From assembly GCA_026989655.1 (NCBI GenBank), contig JALSIX010000114.1:1-64000 (forward strand): 64,000 bases of DNA. Reading direction: 5' to 3'. Both the position numbers and the translations under genes were made by a program. Positions 57,832-64,000 of this stretch are shown piece after piece. The DNA comes from Caldilineaceae bacterium. GTDB taxonomy: Bacteria; Chloroflexota; Anaerolineae; Caldilineales; Caldilineaceae. Under the pieces are notes generated by a model, which saw nothing but the letters and a program-made list of their open reading frames with translations, searched no databases and was not told the origin of the DNA. How positions within the stretch are numbered: position 1 is the first letter of the stretch; the number at the start of each line of letters is the position of its first letter.

Positions 57832-58974
57832 TCAGACGGCCCGGGGATGTCGGCGTCGAATGGCCAGGAGCTCCGAGTAGAAGGCCCGGGTGCGCTCGGC
57901 CAGGGCGGCCTGGCTGTACTCCTGGGCCCTGGCCAACCCCCGACGACGCAGGTCGTTCCACAGCCGTCGATCCTGGAGCAGCAGGGCCAGGCTGTCGGCC
58001 AAGGCCTCGGCATCTCCCTCTGGGAAGAGCAGCCCCGCGTCGCCGATGACCTCGGGAATGGCCCCCGAATCCGAGCCGATGACCGGCACGCCACTGGCCA
58101 TGGCCTCCAGGAGCACCCGGCCCAACTGCTCCTTCCAGACCGGGGTGGTGCGGCTGGGCAGGACCAGCACGTGGAGACCGCACAACACCTGGGCCACCCA
58201 CTCCGGTGTCATCCCGCCCAGGAACTGGATCCGGGGCTGGAGATGGACCCGGGCCGCGCGCTCTCGGAGCGCGGGCTCGTAGGGGCCCGAGCCCACGATG
58301 GTGAGGGAGACCGGCGCGGAGGGCCTCTGGCGCAGCAACAGAGCCACCGCGTCCAGCAGGGTGTCCACCCCTTTCTCCGGGACCAACCGTCCCACGTAGC
58401 CGATGTGGAAGCCACTGGACGGCGGCGTGCAGGGGCGGAAGGTCTCGGTGTCCACCCCCATGGCGGGGATGAGGGGGGTGGGGCGGGTGTAGCCCCAGCG
58501 CTGGAGCAGCTCCACGGCCTCCTGGTTGGCACAGCAGACCGCGTCCGCCGCGGCCAGGGAGATCCGGATCACCGCCCGGACCGCCTGGCGCTTGACCCGG
58601 TCCAGGTTCTGCCAGGTGTGGAGGACCAACGCGGCCCGGGGCGCGAAGAGCTGCCGGGCCAGGGCCACCTGGAGGGCGGCCAGGCTGTCGGGCTCCTCCT
58701 CCGCGTGGACGATGTGGGGCCGAAAGGCCCGCATGCCGAAGGTCAAGGTCCGGTAGATGCCCCGGTGGGGATCGGTGAGCGGCCCCCACATGGGCAGGGC
58801 GATCCGCTCGTCCCGGGGATAGCGGGCATCCATCTGGTGGGCGGTGAGGAAGGCATCCTTCCAGCGGGCCGGGGCGATGGTACGGATCTGGATGTCCGGG
58901 TACGCGGCCATGGCCTCCACCTTGCGCCACATGGTGGGGTGCCGGTATCGGGCGATGAGGAGGACACGGATCAC
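57832..58974 (-). CDS. Glycosyltransferase family 4
   Basis: The 380-residue GT-B enzyme begins [22 protein letters not shown]. Its donor domain has [56 protein letters not shown] and [40 protein letters not shown], the E-x7-E of retaining GT4 enzymes. The GTG start at 58974 overlaps the upstream stop by 4 nt (GTGA), fixing the start and indicating coupled translation. It is the last gene of the 57832-64000 glycan operon. Confidence 0.9.
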   Translation of the reverse strand: MIRVLLIARYRHPTMWRKVEAMAAYPDIQIRTIAPARWKDAFLTAHQMDARYPRDERIALPMWGPLTDPHRGIYRTLTFGMRAFRPHIVHAEEEPDSLAALQVALARQLFAPRAALVLHTWQNLDRVKRQAVRAVIRISLAAADAVCCANQEAVELLQRWGYTRPTPLIPAMGVDTETFRPCTPPSSGFHIGYVGRLVPEKGVDTLLDAVALLLRQRPSAPVSLTIVGSGPYEPALRERAARVHLQPRIQFLGGMTPEWVAQVLCGLHVLVLPSRTTPVWKEQLGRVLLEAMASGVPVIGSDSGAIPEVIGDAGLLFPEGDAEALADSLALLLQDRRLWNDLRRRGLARAQEYSQAALAERTRAFYSELLAIRRRHPRAV

Positions 58975-60047
58975 AGGAGCAACCTCCGGGCCAGGCAGGG
59001 AAGGATGTGCCACAGGCGTCTCAGAGGATTGTACCCGGCATCTCGGGTTTGGTCCAGTAGGGCATCCAGCATGTGGAGATGGGTGTAGACCACCCGTCGG
59101 GCAGCCCGACGTTCCCGGGCCGAGGCCCGGCGCATGGCCGCGGCCCCGCGGAAGTCCGGGGCCGTGACCACCTCCAGGATGCGCTGGGCCCGGTGGGCGT
59201 AGGTGTGCTCGGCCAAGGTCCGACGTTGCCCGGCCGCGGCCAGGGTGGCTCGGGCCTCCTCGTGGGCCAGGTAGTGGTCGATGAGCTGCAACAGCTCTGC
59301 ATCGTCCCGGTAGACCAGGATCTCCCGACCCACGTGGAACAACGCCTCCAATCCGTTGGCCGTTCCGTCGGTGAGCACCAGAGCCCCACAGGCCGTGCCC
59401 TCGAAGAGCCGCATGGTCACGTCCCCCGCGATGCTGGTGTTGAAGACGATCCGGCTCTGGCTGTAGATCCGGCCCACCTCCTCCGGGGTGTACGGGCGGC
59501 CGAAGTCGTTGGTGCGATAGCGTTCCGCCAACATCCTCAGGCGACGGGCCCGGGCGGTGCCCCGGTGGGCCCGGGCCAGGTTGCCCACGAAGCCCACGTC
59601 GTAGATCCGGGGCAGGCCATGGTCCCGGTGGACGTCCGGGGCCGCGGCCAGGGGCAGCCAGTGGACCTGGTCGTGGCCCAGGGCCTGGCGGAAGATCTCC
59701 ACGTAGTCCCGCTGGGCCAGGAAGACCGCGTCGAAGAACCGGGCCGCGACCGGACGCCAATGGCCCAGGTGCACGTCGATGAGGTAGCCGGCCGTGGGGA
59801 CGGAGAGGTCCTCCAGGCCCGGGGGAAAGTAGCGTCCCATGGGGTCCACCCAGAGGTAGAGATCCGCCGGGGGATCCAGCCCGGCCAGGATCCGGTCCAC
59901 CGGGGCCGTCTCCGCGTAGCCGGGCTGGCCGGGAGCGCCCAGGCCCACATAGGTGACCCGATGGCCCAGCTCCCGGAAGGCCCGTTCCAGGTGGTAGCCC
60001 ACCGCGGTGGGGAAATAGCGGTAGCCGATGGCGATGTGCATGGTCAT
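58971..60047 (-). CDS. CgeB-like glycosyltransferase (Glyco_trans_1_2 type)
   Basis: The 358-residue protein begins [33 protein letters not shown]. It has a central [30 protein letters not shown], and a C-terminal [43 protein letters not shown] followed by [13 protein letters not shown], the pattern of CgeB/Glyco_trans_1_2 glycosyltransferases from spore and surface glycan loci. Donor and acceptor are unknown. Its ATG overlaps the stop of the upstream GT2 gene (ATGA), and its stop overlaps the downstream GT4 start. Confidence 0.8.
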   Translation of the reverse strand: MTMHIAIGYRYFPTAVGYHLERAFRELGHRVTYVGLGAPGQPGYAETAPVDRILAGLDPPADLYLWVDPMGRYFPPGLEDLSVPTAGYLIDVHLGHWRPVAARFFDAVFLAQRDYVEIFRQALGHDQVHWLPLAAAPDVHRDHGLPRIYDVGFVGNLARAHRGTARARRLRMLAERYRTNDFGRPYTPEEVGRIYSQSRIVFNTSIAGDVTMRLFEGTACGALVLTDGTANGLEALFHVGREILVYRDDAELLQLIDHYLAHEEARATLAAAGQRRTLAEHTYAHRAQRILEVVTAPDFRGAAAMRRASARERRAARRVVYTHLHMLDALLDQTRDAGYNPLRRLWHILPCLARRLLL

Positions 60048-60946
60048 CGCACCCTCAGACGACGGAGGGTGTTGCGCAGCCCCTGCTCCAGCACCTTCAG
60101 GCCGTAGGGCAACTGCCGGGGATCCGTGGCCAGGGCTTGGAGGAAGTAGCCCAGAGCCTGCTGTCGGGGTTCCGTGTACCAGGCCGTGGCGAAGCGGTAG
60201 TAGAGCAGCTTGGCCCGGAAGTGGGCCGGATACTCGGAGAAATAGGGTGCAGCCACCACCTGGGCCACCGCGTAGCGGTTCCCCCGGTGGATGCGCTCCA
60301 CGTTCTGGGTGGCGTTCCGGTCGTGGACCCGATAGCGGACCAGAGGACGATCGATGTAGGCCATGTCGTAGCAACGGGCGATCTGGACCCACATGAGCCA
60401 GTCCTCGGCCGCGTTCTTCAGGTGTTCGTCGAACAGACCCACCCGGTCGAAGACCTCCCGGCGCACCAAGGTGGTGCTGGGGGTGGCACAGTACTCCACG
60501 GTCTCCCACCGGAAATTGGCCGGATTCCGAGGACGGCCGGACCACTGGGACTTCCGGCCGAAATCCTCCTGGCCGTCGAAGAGCCAGGCGTCGCTGCACA
60601 CCAGGCCCACGTTCGCATGGGTGGCCAGAAAGGTGCTCAAGGTGGTCAGGGCCTCGGCCAGGTAGATGTCGTCGCTGTCCAGGAAGGCGATGTAGCGGCC
60701 CCGGGCCGCGCGGATGCCCCGGTTGCGCGCGGCGCTCAGGCCCCGGTTCTCCTGCTCGATGTAGACGATGCGATCCCCGAACCGGGCCGCCACCTCCCGG
60801 GTGTGGTCCGGCGAGCCGTCGTTGACCACGATCACCTCCACGGCCGGGTAGTCCTGGTCCAACGCGCTCTGGATGGCCTGGGCCAGGAAATGGGCCTGGT
60901 TGTAGCAGGGGATGATGACAGAGACGAGGGCTGGAGACGTGTCCAT
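60044..60946 (-). CDS. Glycosyltransferase family 2
   Basis: The 300-residue GT-A enzyme starts [22 protein letters not shown], with [50 protein letters not shown] (DXD-type SDD), and the [27 protein letters not shown] acceptor-side ED motif. It likely extends a lipid-linked oligosaccharide. It is the middle gene of a tightly packed minus-strand operon, with ATGA overlap to the next gene. Confidence 0.92.
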   Translation of the reverse strand: MDTSPALVSVIIPCYNQAHFLAQAIQSALDQDYPAVEVIVVNDGSPDHTREVAARFGDRIVYIEQENRGLSAARNRGIRAARGRYIAFLDSDDIYLAEALTTLSTFLATHANVGLVCSDAWLFDGQEDFGRKSQWSGRPRNPANFRWETVEYCATPSTTLVRREVFDRVGLFDEHLKNAAEDWLMWVQIARCYDMAYIDRPLVRYRVHDRNATQNVERIHRGNRYAVAQVVAAPYFSEYPAHFRAKLLYYRFATAWYTEPRQQALGYFLQALATDPRQLPYGLKVLEQGLRNTLRRLRVR

Positions 60947-60964
60947 GATCTCGGCAGCAACCGC

Positions 60965-62227
60965 TCAGTGGCGGATACAGGCGAACAGCATGCGGCCGTA
61001 GTTGGCCTGGAAGGGCGGCACCGCGTCCTCATCGGGCCCCAAGGGCACGATCTCGTCGAACGAGGTCTGTTCTGCCAGCCAACGCTGGACGAAGTCCGCG
61101 TCCCATTCCGGCAGGTGCTCTCGGAACCAGGCCTCGTGGCTCTGGCCCGTGTCCAGGAAGAGAACCCGGCCGGTGAGGGCATCCACCCGGCGGATCAGGG
61201 CCTCGCCCGAGAGCCCTCCCCGCCCCAGGACGAAGTGGTGGAGCACGCTGAAGAGGGAGACCACGTCGTAGCGGGGCAGCGGTGGGGCTTCCAGAAAGCG
61301 GACCAGATTGGCCCGGATGAGCTGTTCCGGTCGCAGCCCATAGACCACCTGGCCGATCCGCAGCGCAGTGGGCTCCCGCTCCACGCCCCAGGCCCGGAAG
61401 CCCAGCTCGGCCATCTGGGCCACGAACCAGCCATAGCTGGCCCCCAGGTCCAGATAGGTCTGGGCATTGGGGGGCATCAGATCCCGGGCCTGGAGAAAGG
61501 CCCGCATCTTCGCCAGACGATCGGTGCAACGGCGGACCAGGGTCCACGACTGGACCTCGGGCGCCGGAACGGGCTGATAGAGCTCCCGACGTCCCTGCTG
61601 CCAGAGGACCTTCAACAACATGGACTGGAGCGGAGTGTGGACGGGCTGCCTGTACACGAACACCGGCACGCTCTGCTCTCCCCGCAGGTGGAGGATGGCC
61701 AGACGATGATGGCCGTCGATGACCTGGAAGTGGTCGGAATCTCGGACGGGCCGCACGTGCACCGGAGCCCGGGGGTGGCTCTGGGAGGGGTGGACGTAGC
61801 GGGCCTGCCCCTGGTACGCGTCGATGAACCGGCGGGCCACCTGCAGCAGTCCCGCGTCGTCCCGGGCCTCGAAATAGGCCCCCACTGTGTCCAGGCACCG
61901 GGCCGCGAACCGATAGTAGTCGGTCTCGCGGAACCGGGCGGGTTCCAGGATGGCCTCACCCAGCTCCTGATAGGCCTGGAGAAAGCGGACATGGGGGGAA
62001 CGGATCACCGGCGTGGAGGGGTACAGCGGATCCTCGAAGAGCTCCGAGAGCAGGAAGGCCTCGATGCCACACTGATCTCCCATCAGGAGACGATCCAGGG
62101 GCACCCTGCGGGTCTGCAGCCGCTGCAGCGAGTATCGAGCCCCCGTGTAGAGGGGCCGCAGCCGGACCTGCACCCTCCGGGGCAGTCGCTGCCACATCCA
62201 CGCCAGTCCACGATACGTCCACGCCAT
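60965..62227 (-). CDS. ParB-like domain fused to a SAM-dependent methyltransferase
   Basis: The 420-residue protein has an N-terminal 130-residue region of unknown type. A ParB/Srx-like nuclease-fold segment follows (about 130-190, [26 protein letters not shown]), then a class I methyltransferase (about 235-400: [46 protein letters not shown]). ParB-like DGHHR motifs bind nucleotides such as CTP or ATP; in a glycan operon the module could bind a nucleotide-sugar or act as a phosphotransferase. The ATG at 62227 is chosen by conserved start context; an ATG at 62275 is also in frame. Confidence 0.75.
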   Translation of the reverse strand: MAWTYRGLAWMWQRLPRRVQVRLRPLYTGARYSLQRLQTRRVPLDRLLMGDQCGIEAFLLSELFEDPLYPSTPVIRSPHVRFLQAYQELGEAILEPARFRETDYYRFAARCLDTVGAYFEARDDAGLLQVARRFIDAYQGQARYVHPSQSHPRAPVHVRPVRDSDHFQVIDGHHRLAILHLRGEQSVPVFVYRQPVHTPLQSMLLKVLWQQGRRELYQPVPAPEVQSWTLVRRCTDRLAKMRAFLQARDLMPPNAQTYLDLGASYGWFVAQMAELGFRAWGVEREPTALRIGQVVYGLRPEQLIRANLVRFLEAPPLPRYDVVSLFSVLHHFVLGRGGLSGEALIRRVDALTGRVLFLDTGQSHEAWFREHLPEWDADFVQRWLAEQTSFDEIVPLGPDEDAVPPFQANYGRMLFACIRH

Positions 62228-62299
62228 GGTTCGCCCGCCTGGGAGAGAGGGATGGAGAGAGCGAGCAGTCCACATCTGGGCCCGGATGGTCTCGCCCCG

Positions 62300-63856
62300 C
62301 TACGGGCCCTGCCGGGCCACCAGTCGCCACACGTGGCCCAACCGTTCCCGGGTGCTCCTGGGCTCCAGGAGGAGGACCAAGCCCCAGAAGCCGCCCATCG
62401 CGTAGAGCCCCTTCACCCCCACCCGCAGGGCCAGGGGGAGCTGGGTCAACCCCGTGTGCCGGTTGATCCACCAGTAGCCCGCCAGCAGGATCCCCCCGGC
62501 CAGGGCGGGGATGAACAGGAAACGCAACAGGTTCACGCCGATCTCCTGGGCCATGCGCCGGTAGCTCAGGACCACGCCCACCGCCAACATGAGCCCCACG
62601 GCCAGGGACATGCCCAGGGCGCCCCAACGGACGGTCAAGGGGTAGCCGGCCAGGGCCAGAACGGCCAACTGGACCAGGTTGTAGCGCATGGTCCAGCCGG
62701 GCTGGCCGATGGCGATGAAGAAGGTGTTCGCGTTCATCATCAACGGCCGGGCCAGCGCGAAGAGCACCAGGATCCGCAGGAACACCGTGCTGGGCAGCCA
62801 CCGGGCCGTGTAGAGCAGGGTCAACAGGTCCGGCGCGGCGATGACCAGGGCCAGGAAGACGGGCATGGAGACCGCGATCACCAGCCAGAGGACCATCTCC
62901 ACGGTACGCCGCAGCCGGGCCGGGTCGTCCTGCAGCCGGGCATACGTGAAGAAAGCGGCCCGGGCCAGGAGCGCGTTCACCAACAGGGCCGGCCACTGGA
63001 CCAGCCGATAGGCCCGGTCGTAGAAGCCCAGCTCCCGGGCATCCACCAGGGTGCCGATGTAGAAGCTGTCCAACTGGGTCAACAGCATGCCCAGGAACGT
63101 CACCGCTCCCACGGTGACGCCAAACCCCAGATACCTTCGAGCCAGGGCCCGATCGAAACGCCAGGTGAAGGGCCGGGGCATCTCCGGCCTGCGGGCCAAC
63201 ACCCACCAGACCCCCAGCGCGGACAGGCCGTTGAAGGTCAGCGACTGGGCCACCAGGCTCCAGGGGCCGGCCCCCTCCAGGGCCAGCCAGAAGGCCGGCA
63301 CGTAGGAGAGGGGAAACGCGATCCCCTGGACCAGGCTGGACTGGGCAAAGCGCAGCTCCTTGTCCAGCACGGTGCTGCCCACCCCGGCGAAGCTCTCCAG
63401 GATCCCGCTGACCACCAGGGCCAGGCTCACCCAGGCCACCGCCTGCCCGTAGTTGAGCCAGAGGAGCACCGGCACGGCCAGCACCCCCAGGGCCAGGCTG
63501 AGCCCGGCGGCTGCCCCCTCCAGGGCCAGGTAGGTGCCCAGGCTGCGGCCATCCGTCTCCCGGTGCTGGGCAAAGGCCCGACCCAGGCCCAGCCGCGGTT
63601 GAAGACGGAGCAGTTGGGCAAAGAAGGCAGCCAGGGCCACCGAGCCGAAGGCCTCGGGAAAGAGGACCCGGGTCAGGAAGATGTTGGCCCCGAAGCCCAC
63701 GGCCATCTGCCAGTAGGAGGTGGCCGCGACCCACAGCCCCCCGCGCACCGCCCGGTAGGCCAGGGGCGTCTCCACGTCTGGAGCCGACCCCGGCTCCGGA
63801 GGCCCTCCCCGTGGACGATGGCCCTGCCCCCTGTCGTGCCCAGACCCCACGGCCAC
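62300..63856 (-). CDS. Wzx-type oligosaccharide flippase
   Basis: The 518-residue protein has about fourteen membrane spans and the polysaccharide-biosynthesis (RfbX/MviN-like) pattern: RGGLWVAATSYWQMAVGFGANIFLTRVLFPEAFGSVALAAFF at residues 39-80, then LLTQLDSFYIGTLVDARELGFYDRAYRLVQWP. It should flip lipid-linked glycan repeat units to the outer face. The GTG start at 63856 directly follows the stop of the upstream gene (TAGGTG). About 30 Gly/Pro-rich residues precede the fold, so a later start is possible. Confidence 0.88.
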   Translation of the reverse strand: MAVGSGHDRGQGHRPRGGPPEPGSAPDVETPLAYRAVRGGLWVAATSYWQMAVGFGANIFLTRVLFPEAFGSVALAAFFAQLLRLQPRLGLGRAFAQHRETDGRSLGTYLALEGAAAGLSLALGVLAVPVLLWLNYGQAVAWVSLALVVSGILESFAGVGSTVLDKELRFAQSSLVQGIAFPLSYVPAFWLALEGAGPWSLVAQSLTFNGLSALGVWWVLARRPEMPRPFTWRFDRALARRYLGFGVTVGAVTFLGMLLTQLDSFYIGTLVDARELGFYDRAYRLVQWPALLVNALLARAAFFTYARLQDDPARLRRTVEMVLWLVIAVSMPVFLALVIAAPDLLTLLYTARWLPSTVFLRILVLFALARPLMMNANTFFIAIGQPGWTMRYNLVQLAVLALAGYPLTVRWGALGMSLAVGLMLAVGVVLSYRRMAQEIGVNLLRFLFIPALAGGILLAGYWWINRHTGLTQLPLALRVGVKGLYAMGGFWGLVLLLEPRSTRERLGHVWRLVARQGP

Positions 63857-64000
63857 CTACTTGCGCCGGATCCGCCGGCCCCGTCCCCGGGTGCTGCGTC
63901 GGTTGCGACGTGGCCTTCGGGATGCCGAGGGCTCGGAGAGGGGTTCCAACGCCGCCACCGGAACCACGAGCCGGTTCGGGCGCCCCAGCAGCTCCAACAG
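63857..64000 (-). CDS. C-terminal end of an unidentified protein with Arg-rich tail (partial)
   Basis: The last 47 codons of a minus-strand gene are visible, ending at the TAG at 63857-63859. The sequence LLELLGRPNRLVVPVAALEPL leads into a strongly basic tail of Arg, Ser, Thr and Gly with RGRGRRIRRK at the very end. Such tails bind nucleic acids or acidic polymers. The family cannot be told from this fragment. The flippase gene begins at the next base, so the two are in one operon. Confidence 0.55.
   Translation of the reverse strand: MLELLGRPNRLVVPVAALEPLSEPSASRRPRRNRRSTRGRGRRIRRK

Noticed and set aside
1-64000. CRISPR arrays, insertion sequences, integrases, prophage, rRNA or tRNA genes
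   Set aside because: No regularly spaced repeats, transposase or integrase motifs, or cloverleaf-like sequences were found by reading both strands. A computed scan could still find a tRNA that I missed.

Overview
The window is GC-rich, gene-dense bacterial chromosome, most likely from a Chloroflexota bacterium of the Anaerolineae/Caldilineae type. The evidence is a clade II (Sec-type) nitrous oxide reductase, a LexA box of the Gram-positive GAAC-N4-GTTC type (reported for Chloroflexota such as Dehalococcoides), proline/threonine-rich single-pass surface proteins, and near-consensus sigma-70 promoters, two of which look leaderless. The phylum call is inference. I see no rRNA, tRNA, CRISPR array, transposase, integrase or plasmid origin.

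Layout. (1) 1-12972: cell-surface glycan and secreted-protein genes: methyltransferases, GT2 and GT4 glycosyltransferases, a flippase-like membrane protein, a LamG-fold secreted protein, a TPR lipoprotein and a secreted repeat protein. (2) 13036-18254, minus strand: housekeeping and membrane genes (tyrA, HD protein, M50 site-2 protease, GT39-type transferase, two Pro/Thr-rich single-pass proteins). (3) 18325-27717, minus strand: birA, a sensor kinase and a sulfur-handling block (lipoprotein rhodanese, Lpd-fold flavoprotein lacking its redox cysteines, two YeeE/YedE half-transporters, SulP permease, MBL-fold/rhodanese protein). A PucC-type MFS transporter diverges from it. (4) 29437-37889: a zinc-ribbon membrane protein, a polyprenyl-phosphate GT2, a PH-like membrane protein, surE, a class A PBP, a DUF2089 regulator and membrane proteins. 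(5) 37896-40265: an FtsK-like ATPase whose promoter spacer is a perfect LexA box, and a MoeA-like gene beside it. (6) 40445-43926: methionine genes (metA-type, metY) behind a structured leader, and a DinB-VOC fusion. (7) 44136-57563: a Crp/Fnr regulator, a ferredoxin/redoxin/CopD/cupin/haem-copper-like operon, a lipoprotein cytochrome c, and a nitrous oxide respiration locus in two pieces around murJ (nos membrane protein, fused nosD-nosF, nosY, nosL; then nosZ). (8) 57832-64000: a second surface-glycan operon with a Wzx-type flippase.

How it fits together. Three promoters (ferredoxin operon, nosDFYL operon, nosZ) carry the same 16-bp Crp/Fnr-type palindrome, TGnGAC-N4-GTCGCA in the direction of transcription. 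Each site lies exactly 21 nt upstream of a recognisable -10, the geometry of a class II activator at -41.5. The Crp/Fnr protein encoded 1 bp from the first site is the obvious candidate regulator. This defines a small anaerobic or nitrogen-oxide regulon joining N2O reduction to a seven-gene operon of unknown function. The NosD-NosF fusion has the correct topology (beta-helix outside, one membrane span, ATPase inside), and a strong internal ribosome-binding site could supply extra free NosF.
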